This document shows positions 16,657 to 23,730 of a stretch of 64,000 nucleotides of DNA, piece by piece. How positions within the stretch are numbered: the stretch's first letter is position 1; each line of letters starts with the position of its first letter. The notes below the pieces were generated by a model. That model worked only from the letters and a program-made list of their open reading frames with translations, did no database searches and was not told where the DNA came from. Where the stretch lies: positions 19,358 through 83,357 of the forward strand of contig JAZBOL010000006.1 in NCBI GenBank assembly GCA_036351115.1, written 5' to 3'. A program made the translations under genes and the position numbers. Origin of the DNA: Marinihelvus sp036351115 (GTDB lineage: Bacteria > Pseudomonadota > Gammaproteobacteria > Xanthomonadales > SZUA-36).

Positions 16657-17109
16657 ATGGCGAATCAGGTTCCGGCGAAAAAACACCGGGGGACGACAGG
16701 CTCACGAAAGACAGTGCGGCCGGCTCGAGAAAGCCGGGCTTCCCCGCCACTGGCTTCTCTCCACCGGGCCCTGGCGGTCGTGCGGGGTTCGGTTGCGCCG
16801 GACATTACCGTGCAACGGCTGATGATTCTCCTGTCGGTCCATGCGAATGAAGGGCTCAGTCAGCGGGAATTGCTCGATACCGTGGCAGGCTGTTCCATCA
16901 CGGCCCTGTCCCGTAACCTCGCGGATCTCTCGCGGCTGACCAGCAGGAAGCGGCCGGGACCCGGCCTGGTGGAATCGCGCCCCGATCCCATGAATCTGCG
17001 CCTTCGCCGGGTGTACATGACCCCGAAAGGGCGTCGCCTCGTGGATCGGCTTGAAAGGGCCCTTTCGGGCGACGGGGATCAGTCGACGAAAGCCCGCTCG
17101 AACACGTAG
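16657..17109 (+). CDS. MarR-family winged-helix regulator
   Basis: The 150-residue protein has an N-terminal basic, probably disordered extension (about 35 residues) and then a winged-helix fold: ITVQRLMILLSVHANEGLSQRELL, SITALSRNLADLSRLTSRK and a wing RRVYMTPKGRRLVDRLERAL. It is divergent from dps and most likely controls it. The recognition region lacks a conserved redox Cys, so it would not be an OhrR-type thiol sensor. Its 3' end overlaps the convergent fpr gene by 31 bases. Confidence 0.75.
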   Translation: MANQVPAKKHRGTTGSRKTVRPARESRASPPLASLHRALAVVRGSVAPDITVQRLMILLSVHANEGLSQRELLDTVAGCSITALSRNLADLSRLTSRKRPGPGLVESRPDPMNLRLRRVYMTPKGRRLVDRLERALSGDGDQSTKARSNT

Positions 17110-17855
17110 TCGCCGCGGACGCCCTGCTGCGGAGACGCTTCGAAGCCGGTGCCGTCGAGGAGTGAACGCATGTCCCGCAGCATGTCCGGGCTGCCGCACA
17201 GCATGGCGCGGTCCCGGCCGGGGTCGAGGGTCGGCAGGTCCAGGCGTCTCGCCAGGCTGCCATCCGTCAGCTGGGTGGTGATCCGGCCCTGGTTCAGGAA
17301 TGGTTCCCGGGTGACCGTCGGGTAGTAGAGCAGCTGGTCCCGCACGAGTTCACCGAGATAGGGATTACCCGGCAGCTCCGCGTCGATGAAATCCATGTAG
17401 GCCAGGTCGGAGACGTGGCGGACGCCGTGCACCAGGATGACCTGCGCAAAGCGCTCGTAGGTTTCCGGGTCCTTGATGATGGACAGGTAGGGCGCCAGGC
17501 CCGTGCCCGTGGCGAACAGGTAAAGTCGCTCACCATCGCGCAGATCGTCGAGCACCAGGGTGCCCACGGGCTTGGAAGACAGGATGACTTCATCGCCGGT
17601 GGCGAGATTCTGCAGCCGGGATGTCAGGGCGCCGTCCGGCACCTTGATGCTGAAAAATTCGAGGTATTCCTCGTGGTTCGCGCTGGCGATGCTGTAGGCG
17701 CGCATGAGGGGTCGGCCCTCCACCTCGAGACCGACCATGACGAAGTGGCCGTTGCGGAAACGGAACCCCGGGTCGCGGGTGGTGCGAAAGCTGAACAGGC
17801 GCTCGTTCCAGTGGTGCACCCACTCGACCCGTTCCCGGCGCAGGGCGCGACTCAT
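17079..17855 (-). CDS. fpr: Ferredoxin/flavodoxin-NADP+ reductase (Fpr)
   Basis: Fpr exchanges electrons between NADPH and ferredoxin or flavodoxin. The 258-residue protein has the FAD-binding RAYSIAS motif (near residue 56), the NADP-binding ATGTGLAPYLSI, the MLCGSPDML stretch and a C-terminal VFERAFVD typical of bacterial subclass reductases. The ATG at 17855 overlaps the idi stop as ATGA. It is the last gene of the puf transcript (pufC-idi-fpr). In this context it could supply reductant for AcsF or the nitrogenase-like reductases, or balance NADPH during photosynthesis; which of these is not visible. Confidence 0.92.
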   Translation of the reverse strand: MSRALRRERVEWVHHWNERLFSFRTTRDPGFRFRNGHFVMVGLEVEGRPLMRAYSIASANHEEYLEFFSIKVPDGALTSRLQNLATGDEVILSSKPVGTLVLDDLRDGERLYLFATGTGLAPYLSIIKDPETYERFAQVILVHGVRHVSDLAYMDFIDAELPGNPYLGELVRDQLLYYPTVTREPFLNQGRITTQLTDGSLARRLDLPTLDPGRDRAMLCGSPDMLRDMRSLLDGTGFEASPQQGVRGDYVFERAFVD

Positions 17856-18433
17856 CCGCAGGCTCCCCGGGGCGGCTCGTTGGGTGCCCGGAGCTCGTTG
17901 AGAACACCATCCCGCACGGCATCGCGGACGCGCGGCCACTCGAGCTTGAACCAGGGCGTGAACGCGTCCGGATTCGATTCGAGCTCCCAGTCGAGGGCGT
18001 CGGGCAGCACGTAGCGGCAGTCGTTGATCTCCGTGGCGTTGGCACGCACGAGGTCATCGCTGCGCCCGACGTACACGGAGCACAGCTCGTGTTCGCTGCC
18101 CGCATCGCCGAAGCTCGCCTGGTATTGAAACTTGTAGAGGAACTGCAGGGGGCAGGAGATACTCAGTTCCTGGGCCAGGCGGCGCTGTACCGCCTCTTCC
18201 ATGGATTCGCCGCGCCGCGGATGGGAGCAGCAGCTGTTCGACCAGTACAGCGGCCAGAGTCGCTTACCCTGCGCGCGCTGCTGAAGCAGAACCTCCCCCT
18301 GGCGGTTGAAGACGAATACGGAAAAGGCCCGGTGGAGCAGCCCGTCACGATCATGGCAGCCCCCCTTGGAGCGATAGCCCACCGCGCGGTCCTGCTCATC
18401 CACGAGGATGAGCTCCTCGGCCTCGCTGGACAC
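17852..18433 (-). CDS. idi: Isopentenyl-diphosphate delta-isomerase, type I
   Basis: Idi interconverts IPP and DMAPP, feeding carotenoid, quinone and (bacterio)phytol synthesis. The protein has a Nudix-like core: YWSNSCCSHPRRGES with the catalytic Cys, MEEAVQRRLAQEL and HELCSVYVG, followed by the C-terminal FTPWFKLEWP. I place the start at GTG 18433 (VSSEAEELILVDEQ), which has AAGGTG upstream and lies after the pufC stop; other starts up to 18478 are possible, and a frame reaching 18610 would overlap pufC. This gives 193 residues, normal for the family. It sits between pufC and fpr in the puf operon. Confidence 0.9.
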   Translation of the reverse strand: MSSEAEELILVDEQDRAVGYRSKGGCHDRDGLLHRAFSVFVFNRQGEVLLQQRAQGKRLWPLYWSNSCCSHPRRGESMEEAVQRRLAQELSISCPLQFLYKFQYQASFGDAGSEHELCSVYVGRSDDLVRANATEINDCRYVLPDALDWELESNPDAFTPWFKLEWPRVRDAVRDGVLNELRAPNEPPRGACG

Positions 18434-18506
18434 GATTTCACCTTGCCCAGTGACAACGTGGGCGGCAGAGCCGCCCACGAGTTTCAGGGGTGCCTGCGCA
18501 GACAAA

Positions 18507-19508
18507 TCAGCGGTCCCAGAAGGCCGGGAAATCCTGCGCCATCTGGGCGCCGCCCAGGGGCTTGTTGTAGCCGGCGTGGCAGGTCGTGCAGTACGCCTTC
18601 GGCGCATCACCGGTTGGTCCGAGGCGGTTCTCCGGGTACACCGGGCCGAGCGGATCGAGGTAGTTCTCGTTCAGGTGCTGCACCATGTTCAGGCCGTGCA
18701 TGGCCTTGGTACGAATCTCGCCGTTGACGTCATAGCTGGCGAAGTTGTTCGTGTTGTGGCAGTAGGTGCAGTTCACACCGAGTGCGCCGCTCATGTGGGT
18801 CATCAGCGCCATGGTGTACTCGGAGTTCTTGATGTTGCTGTCCGAGGTGCCGGGCTTCCACCCGTCCTTGGCGATGACGATGTCCGGGCCGTCTTCCTTG
18901 GTCAGCAGTCGGCTGAACGGCTCGGGCAGGGACTGGTAACCCACCTCCGCCGAGGCGATGTTCTGCTCGAAGCGGTTGCCCATGTTCGGCATGGCGTCGC
19001 CCTCTTCGGCATCGAACCAGATGTACTCCGGTACCGGCTTGCCGGCATGGCAGGTGTAACAGGTCACGCCGGTCTGGGCCACGTGGTTCGACCAGTTGGC
19101 ATTGATCGCCTGGGTCATCTGGAGCATGCGCCGGGAGACCACCTTCGTGTAGACGTCGTCACTGGCGAGGTTCTGCGGGTTGTGGCAGTAGTTACAGCCT
19201 TCCTCCGGCGAGACCCACTCGGTGATGGCGGCCATGGTGCGCGTGAATTCCGCCACGCTCAGGTCACCGAGCACCTGGACATTCTGGTAGATGTCGCCGG
19301 CCTTGGGACCGGCCTGGGGAGCCGGCGGCGGGCTTTCGGGCACGACCGGGGCGTCCTTGGCTGTCCGCGGGTTGATGGCCTGGTGCATGCCGGTACCGTC
19401 CGGTCCGAGCTGGACGGTGTCCACCGGCGGGCGTTCACACCCGGCGATAAGGACCGCTGCCAGGGCTGCGGTAGTCGCTTTGATCGCGTTTCGCTTCGTT
19501 GCAGTCAT
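18507..19508 (-). CDS. pufC: PufC, reaction-centre tetraheme cytochrome c subunit
   Basis: PufC re-reduces the photo-oxidised special pair. The 333-residue lipoprotein has a lipobox (LIAGC, Cys24) and four CxxCH heme sites at Cys105 (CNYCH), Cys150 (CYTCH), Cys247 (CTYCH) and Cys307 (CTTCH). The Met axial-ligand helices precede the hemes. A Pro/Ala-rich linker follows the signal. The ATG at 19508 is 17 bases after the pufM stop. Tetraheme PufC is found in many gammaproteobacterial purple bacteria. All four heme sites look intact. Confidence 0.97.
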   Translation of the reverse strand: MTATKRNAIKATTAALAAVLIAGCERPPVDTVQLGPDGTGMHQAINPRTAKDAPVVPESPPPAPQAGPKAGDIYQNVQVLGDLSVAEFTRTMAAITEWVSPEEGCNYCHNPQNLASDDVYTKVVSRRMLQMTQAINANWSNHVAQTGVTCYTCHAGKPVPEYIWFDAEEGDAMPNMGNRFEQNIASAEVGYQSLPEPFSRLLTKEDGPDIVIAKDGWKPGTSDSNIKNSEYTMALMTHMSGALGVNCTYCHNTNNFASYDVNGEIRTKAMHGLNMVQHLNENYLDPLGPVYPENRLGPTGDAPKAYCTTCHAGYNKPLGGAQMAQDFPAFWDR

Positions 19509-19525
19509 CGTATTCGCTCTTCCGG

Positions 19526-20461
19526 TTAGGGGCGCTGGTACGCCGGGGCAAGACCGTGTTCGACACCCCAGAGGTACCAGTTGTCGACCACCGTGCCGGT
19601 GATGAGGATGCCGATCCCACCCGTCAGGGTGCAGAGGACAGCGAACCACCAGGCCCAGCGGTGGATGGATTCCATGGAGGCATTGAAGCCCATCGTCCAG
19701 CGCCAGAACAGTGCGCCTCGCTCGGAAGCGGTGCCGCGGTCGTAGATCTGTTCGACCTCGCGGTGCGCCCCGTAGCGATCGGTGGCGAGAATCGTTGCGC
19801 CGTGCATGGCGAACAACAACGCTGAACCGTACAGGAACGTTATCGACAGCATGTGAAACGGGTTGTAGAACAGGTTGCCGTAACGCAGGGAGAACGCGTT
19901 GGTCCAGTCCAGGTGCGGGAAGATCCCGAAGGGTACGGCCTCGGCCCAGCTGCCCATGAACAGCGGACGGATGAAGCCCAGCACCAGGTACAGGAAGATG
20001 GCGGAGGCGAAGCCCCAGGCCACGTGCGTGCCCATGCCGAGCGCCCGGGCGCGTCGATACATGCGCAGCCACCACAGCAGGATCGAAGCGGTCAGGAAAA
20101 AGCCCGCGAGCAACCACCATCCGCCCTCGTTGAGGGGAATGAAGATATCGATGCCGTGCTTCGGATCGGGCTGCTCGAGCGCAAGCCAGGGCAGCTGCCG
20201 GACGAATTCGACCGGATCCCAGCCCACGGAGGCCCACATGTTCAGTCCGATGATCTCGATGGCGATGAAGCCGCAGATCAGCGAAGCCACGCCGAGGCCA
20301 CCCAGGTAGAAGGGACCAATCTGGGCGTCGCCAATCTTGGACGCCCAGTAGTTCATGGTCCACCAGTCGCTCGGACCCCAGGTGGCATCCGGCATTTCCA
20401 CGCCCGGGTCTCCGGGGCCGTGGACCGTCACTTGCGTAAAGAGATTCTGATATTCAGCCAT
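19526..20461 (-). CDS. pufM: PufM, photosynthetic reaction-centre M subunit
   Basis: The 311-residue protein has five membrane helices and the M-subunit signatures, including WGFASAIFLYLVLGFIRPL, FGIFPHLDWTNAFSLRYGN, FYNPFHMLSITFLYGSALLF (special-pair His) and the iron-ligand His region ESIHRWAWW. It binds bacteriochlorophylls, bacteriopheophytin and a quinone (QA). It lies 11 bases after pufL and upstream of pufC, the standard order. The ATG at 20461 is preceded by GAGGT. No key residue appears to be missing. Confidence 0.98.
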   Translation of the reverse strand: MAEYQNLFTQVTVHGPGDPGVEMPDATWGPSDWWTMNYWASKIGDAQIGPFYLGGLGVASLICGFIAIEIIGLNMWASVGWDPVEFVRQLPWLALEQPDPKHGIDIFIPLNEGGWWLLAGFFLTASILLWWLRMYRRARALGMGTHVAWGFASAIFLYLVLGFIRPLFMGSWAEAVPFGIFPHLDWTNAFSLRYGNLFYNPFHMLSITFLYGSALLFAMHGATILATDRYGAHREVEQIYDRGTASERGALFWRWTMGFNASMESIHRWAWWFAVLCTLTGGIGILITGTVVDNWYLWGVEHGLAPAYQRP

Positions 20462-20472
20462 GACGTTTTACC

Positions 20473-21297
20473 TCAGCTCCAGATCGGAAGGGCCAGCCAC
20501 CAGTTCCACCACTCGGGCCAGCCGCGCGTCCAGAAGGGGCCGCTGATCACGATGCAGACGGCGCTCCAGAATCCCGAGCTCAGGGCCAGGAACAGCCCGA
20601 GGCGGTGAATGCCGAGAGAACCGATGGAGTAGGAAATGGTGTTGCGGAAAAAGGCGTTTTCATGCTCTCCGCCTTTCGCGACCTCGCCTTTCGGCGGGTT
20701 GGCGGTGGAGAGAATGGCGGCGCCGTGCAGTGCCAGCGCGAGGGTCGTGGTGAAGAAGAACGTCACCGCGATCATGTGCGCCGGGTTGTAGTGGAAATTG
20801 ATGTAGGCGTAGCCCGTGTTCGACACCCAGTCGAGGTGACTCATGATGCCGTAGGGGAAACCATGGCCCCAGGCGCCCATGAGAAACGGTCGAATGACGA
20901 CAAGGGTCACGTAGGCGAAGATCGCGACGCCGAAAGCTGCCGGCACGTGGTAGCCGATGCCCAGCTTCCTGCTGATCTCCACCTCGCGCATCATCCAGCA
21001 CACGAAGGAGCCGATGGCGCACAGGGTAATGATCTGCCAAAGGCCGCCCTCGGCCAGGGGCGCGAGTGCCAGTCCGTAACTGATGTCCGGTGGCGCGATA
21101 CTGATTCGCCAGGGGTTCCAGGTGTCGCCCATGGCGGCTCCCCAGAAGATCAGGGCGGTGCCCAGCAAGGTAAAGAATGCGCCCGCAACGCCGAAAAATC
21201 CGACGTAAAACGGCCCCATCCAGAAATCGAAAAGGTCCCCGCCGATCAGCGTACCGCCGCGGACCCGGTATTTTCTTTCAAAACTCAGCATGGACAT
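20473..21297 (-). CDS. pufL: PufL, photosynthetic reaction-centre L subunit
   Basis: The 274-residue protein starts MSMLSFERKYRVRGGTLIGG, the classic PufL N-terminus. It has five membrane helices, FPYGIMSHLDWVSNTGYAYI, the special-pair His segment NFHYNPAHMIAVTFFFTT, and the iron-ligand region IHRLGLFLALSSGFWSAVC. It carries QB and the active electron-transfer branch with PufM. It is separated from pufA by 141 bases that contain two strong hairpins, as expected for the puf mRNA segment that sets LH1-to-RC stoichiometry. Confidence 0.98.
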   Translation of the reverse strand: MSMLSFERKYRVRGGTLIGGDLFDFWMGPFYVGFFGVAGAFFTLLGTALIFWGAAMGDTWNPWRISIAPPDISYGLALAPLAEGGLWQIITLCAIGSFVCWMMREVEISRKLGIGYHVPAAFGVAIFAYVTLVVIRPFLMGAWGHGFPYGIMSHLDWVSNTGYAYINFHYNPAHMIAVTFFFTTTLALALHGAAILSTANPPKGEVAKGGEHENAFFRNTISYSIGSLGIHRLGLFLALSSGFWSAVCIVISGPFWTRGWPEWWNWWLALPIWS

Positions 21298-21350
21298 GGT
21301 CCTGCCTCCCGGCTTGGAGTTCTACTTCCCGGGGTTATCCCGAGAGAGAG

Positions 21351-21419
21351 TTGGCGGACGGGGGCGGGCCTCCCGGGCCCGTCCGCCAACGCTTCGTATC
21401 ACCGGGCGCGTGCCCGGTG
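21351..21419 (-). other. Two pufA-pufL intercistronic hairpins
   Basis: A large hairpin has the arms GTTGGCGGACGGG (21351-21363) and CCCGTCCGCCAAC (21378-21390), 13 bp perfect with a 14-base loop. A second has CACCGGGC (21400-21407) / GCCCGGTG (21412-21419), 8 bp with a 4-base loop. Such hairpins in Rhodobacter stabilise the pufBA segment against 3'-5' decay so that antenna subunits outnumber reaction centres. The structure is seen; the role is known from other species. Confidence 0.8.
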
Positions 21420-21438
21420 TTCTTCTTTGGCCGCGTCG

Positions 21439-21630
21439 TCAGACGATGCGGTCCAGGGTCTGGCTCAACTCGACAGGGGTTGCCGTGTTCGCCGCTGAAC
21501 CCGTTGTCATCCAGTTGAAGTCGTCGGTGCTCAACAGGATGAAATGGATCAGGATGGCGAGCGTGAACAAGAACACTGCGAGTGCGACAAGCGCCCTGCG
21601 CGGATCGAACAGTTGCCAAATACGCCACAT
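21439..21630 (-). CDS. pufA: PufA, LH1 alpha polypeptide
   Basis: The 63-residue protein starts MWRIWQLFDPRRALVALAVF, with one membrane helix and the bacteriochlorophyll-binding His in LAILIHFILLST followed by FNW. The polar C-terminal tail of about 20 residues is typical of LH1 alpha. It forms the alpha/beta heterodimer ring around the reaction centre with PufB, encoded 80 bases upstream. It has a GGAGACAC ribosome region before the ATG at 21630. Confidence 0.96.
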   Translation of the reverse strand: MWRIWQLFDPRRALVALAVFLFTLAILIHFILLSTDDFNWMTTGSAANTATPVELSQTLDRIV

Positions 21631-21687
21631 AACTGTGTCTCCTTGGTTGCGTGAATTGCTTCGTCTGTGCGGAGGTCAGGTCCGTCA

Positions 21688-21714
21688 GTGATCGGGGCAA
21701 AGCCCCGGGATCAC
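21688..21714 (-). other. Hairpin across the pufB stop codon
   Basis: CGGGGC (21693-21698) / GCCCCG (21702-21707) with an AAA loop, extended after a 2-base bulge by GTGAT / ATCAC, folds over the pufB stop (21711-21713). It may separate or protect the pufB and pufA parts of the transcript. Confidence 0.55.
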
Positions 21715-21842
21715 ATGCCGAACCAGGGCCTCCAGCTCCAGACGAGAAAGTGTGCAACCACTGCGATTGCGGTGAATCCCAGAAAGCTCACCATGAATAA
21801 GCGGTGAAATTCCCGGGCGCCTTGGTCAGAAAGGTTAGCCAT
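21711..21842 (-). CDS. pufB: PufB, LH1 beta polypeptide
   Basis: This 43-residue gene is easily missed because of its length. It reads MANLSDQGAREFHRLFMVSF, then a single membrane helix with the bacteriochlorophyll-binding His (VVAHFLVWSW), and ends RPWFGM. This is the canonical LH1 beta layout, with a His near the N-terminus (FHRLF) and a second His about 18 residues on. It is the first structural gene of pufBALMC. The upstream 114 bases hold two small hairpins. Confidence 0.97.
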   Translation of the reverse strand: MANLSDQGAREFHRLFMVSFLGFTAIAVVAHFLVWSWRPWFGM

Positions 21843-21860
21843 AGCTTTTCTTCCTCGATT

Positions 21861-21910
21861 CGGACCTTGCGGTCCGTGGTTCCGTGCTCACCCCGCACGG
21901 TAGGGTGCGG
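21861..21910 (-). other. Hairpins in the leader of pufB
   Basis: CGGACC (21861-21866) / GGTCCG (21871-21876) with a 4-base loop, and CCGCAC (21893-21898) / GTGCGG (21905-21910) with a 6-base loop, are perfect 6-bp stems between the pufQ-like gene and pufB. They may block ribonuclease attack on the pufBA mRNA 5' end. No promoter motif stands out here, so a puf promoter may lie further upstream. Confidence 0.4.
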
Positions 21911-21956
21911 TTTGCCCGGCTTGTGCCGCGCTCCCCGCGAGTGCTCTGTGGACCGG

Positions 21957-22187
21957 TCAGGCGGAAATCGCCAGGCCGGCCAGGACGCGAGACATGGCGC
22001 GCGTTTCGCCCAGCACCGACCGGTATCCGTTCGGTCCCGGAGGCGGCCAGGGTTTCCAGCGCCATCCGGTGAGTCGGGCGACCAGCGAAATCGGCAGCAG
22101 AACGACGAAACAGCTGGCTTCGATGAGCCAGGTGCTCAGCCGGTCTTCGCGTTTACGCATCGTTGACGTGCCTACCGCGTGATTCAT
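21957..22187 (-). CDS. PufQ-like small membrane protein
   Basis: This 76-residue gene lies between bchZ and pufB, exactly where pufQ occurs in Rhodobacter. It has a basic N-terminus (MRKRED), one hydrophobic helix (WLIEASCFVVLLPISLVARL) and a short cytoplasmic tail (RSVLGETRAMSRVLAGLAIS). PufQ, of about 74 residues and similar architecture, affects bacteriochlorophyll precursor flux. The sequence is not clearly homologous by eye, so the call rests on position, size and topology. The ATG at 22187 has a good GAGGAA ribosome site; a longer frame reaches back into bchZ. Confidence 0.6.
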   Translation of the reverse strand: MNHAVGTSTMRKREDRLSTWLIEASCFVVLLPISLVARLTGWRWKPWPPPGPNGYRSVLGETRAMSRVLAGLAISA

Positions 22188-22269
22188 GCTTTCCTCGCTT
22201 CCGGACAACACGTCCGGTCCTTTCCATCGACCTCCCAAACCCGGGAGGCCGCTCTTGCTGTTCTTCGTC

Positions 22270-23730
22270 TCAAGCCGCGGCGCGACCAAAACCCATGGCC
22301 TCTGCGACATCGTTGAGCCGTTCGATCGTGACGGTGTCCTCTCCGGCTTCCCGGGCTGCGCGTTCCGCCGCGTCCCGCAGCTGCTTGGCGGCGGAAATGC
22401 GGACCAGTACGGGCTTGGTCGCCACCAGGCGATCGAGGGAGTCCTTCGCTTCCGGCGCCCACCGCAATTCCCGGTGCAGGCGGCTCGGCGTCTGGTCGGC
22501 CTGGTCCAGCTCCGTGCCCAGGGGCAGGATGTGGAACAGGGCGTCGAAGAGGCTGTTGCACACCTCCTGGACGAGATAGGTAGCGCCGCTGTAACCCATG
22601 AACGGCGTGCCCGTGTGCCGGCGCACCGCCGCTCCCGGGAAGGAAGCGGGGATGAACATGGCTTTCGAGCCGGCCTCGGCCAGGTACATGCGTTCGTTGT
22701 AGCTGCCGAAGACGATCAGCGGACCCTGCTCCTGCAGCTTCGCGCGGATGTCGGCGTTGTCGGTTTTCTCGCCCGCGCGCCGCTCCACGGCGAGAGCGCA
22801 GGGCATGCCGAGGTCCTCTTCCAGGTAGTGGCGCAGGCCCCGGGTATAGGTTTCGTTCGCGACCACGGCAAAGCTCGCCGTACCGAAGAAGTCCTGGGTG
22901 ACAGAGCGCCACAGGTCCCACAGCGGTTTGATGGTCGTGTGCTTTTCCTGCTCGATGAAGGGCTCCGGATCGAGCTCCAGGAGCTTGCCGAGCTCGCGCA
23001 GGAATTTCGTTGTGCTGTCCAGGCCGATGGGCGCCTGCAGGTAGGGCCGCTCCAGCGACTCGCAGAGCAGTCGGCCGAACTCCCGGTACATGCAGATGTT
23101 CACTTCCGCATCCGAGAGTTTCTTGATGTCCTTGAGTTGCGAACCGAGCGGGAAAACCAGGTTCACCTCGGCGCCGATGCCGGTGACGAGGCGTTCGATT
23201 TCCGCCAGGTCCGAGGGCATGTTGAAGTGGCCATAGGCCGGGCCGATGATGTTGACCTTCGGCTTTTCGCCTTCCTTCCGCGCCCTGACCGGCGGCACCT
23301 TGCCCTTGCGGGGACCGAACTCGGTCCAGAGCCAGCTCAGGGCGCGGTCGGCGCTCTGCCACTGGTCCTCGTCGATGGTGCGGGGCAGGAATCGTTTGAT
23401 TCCGGTGCCCTCCGGCGTGACGCCGCCGCCGATCATTTCGGCGATGGAGCCGGTGACCACCACGCTGGGCGTCTTCGGATCGAAGGTCGCGTGGGCGCGC
23501 TTCATGGCTTCTTCCGTGCCGGTCTGGCCCAGCTCTTCCTCGCCGAGGCCCGTCACGCAGATGGGCAATTCGTGGGGAGGCAGGGCGTCCGTGTAGTGCA
23601 GGACGGACGTGACGGGCAGGTTTTCGCAGCCCACGGGGCCGTCGATGATGACCTGCAGGCCTTTCACCGCGGTGAAAACATAGACCGCGCCCCAGTAGCC
23701 GCCGGCCCGATCATGGTCGAGGACGAGCAT
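22270..23730 (-). CDS. bchZ: BchZ, chlorophyllide a oxidoreductase subunit Z
   Basis: BchZ pairs with BchY as the nitrogenase-like catalytic component of chlorophyllide a reductase, which reduces ring B. The 486-residue protein starts MLVLDHDRAGGYWGAVYVFT and has the Cys ligand region DGPVGCENLPVTSVLHY. The ATG at 23730 overlaps the bchY stop (TGATG), which couples their translation. A longer frame that reads into bchY can be ignored. The C-terminal part ends AMGFGRAAA. It is followed 82 bases later by the pufQ-like gene. Confidence 0.97.
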   Translation of the reverse strand: MLVLDHDRAGGYWGAVYVFTAVKGLQVIIDGPVGCENLPVTSVLHYTDALPPHELPICVTGLGEEELGQTGTEEAMKRAHATFDPKTPSVVVTGSIAEMIGGGVTPEGTGIKRFLPRTIDEDQWQSADRALSWLWTEFGPRKGKVPPVRARKEGEKPKVNIIGPAYGHFNMPSDLAEIERLVTGIGAEVNLVFPLGSQLKDIKKLSDAEVNICMYREFGRLLCESLERPYLQAPIGLDSTTKFLRELGKLLELDPEPFIEQEKHTTIKPLWDLWRSVTQDFFGTASFAVVANETYTRGLRHYLEEDLGMPCALAVERRAGEKTDNADIRAKLQEQGPLIVFGSYNERMYLAEAGSKAMFIPASFPGAAVRRHTGTPFMGYSGATYLVQEVCNSLFDALFHILPLGTELDQADQTPSRLHRELRWAPEAKDSLDRLVATKPVLVRISAAKQLRDAAERAAREAGEDTVTIERLNDVAEAMGFGRAAA

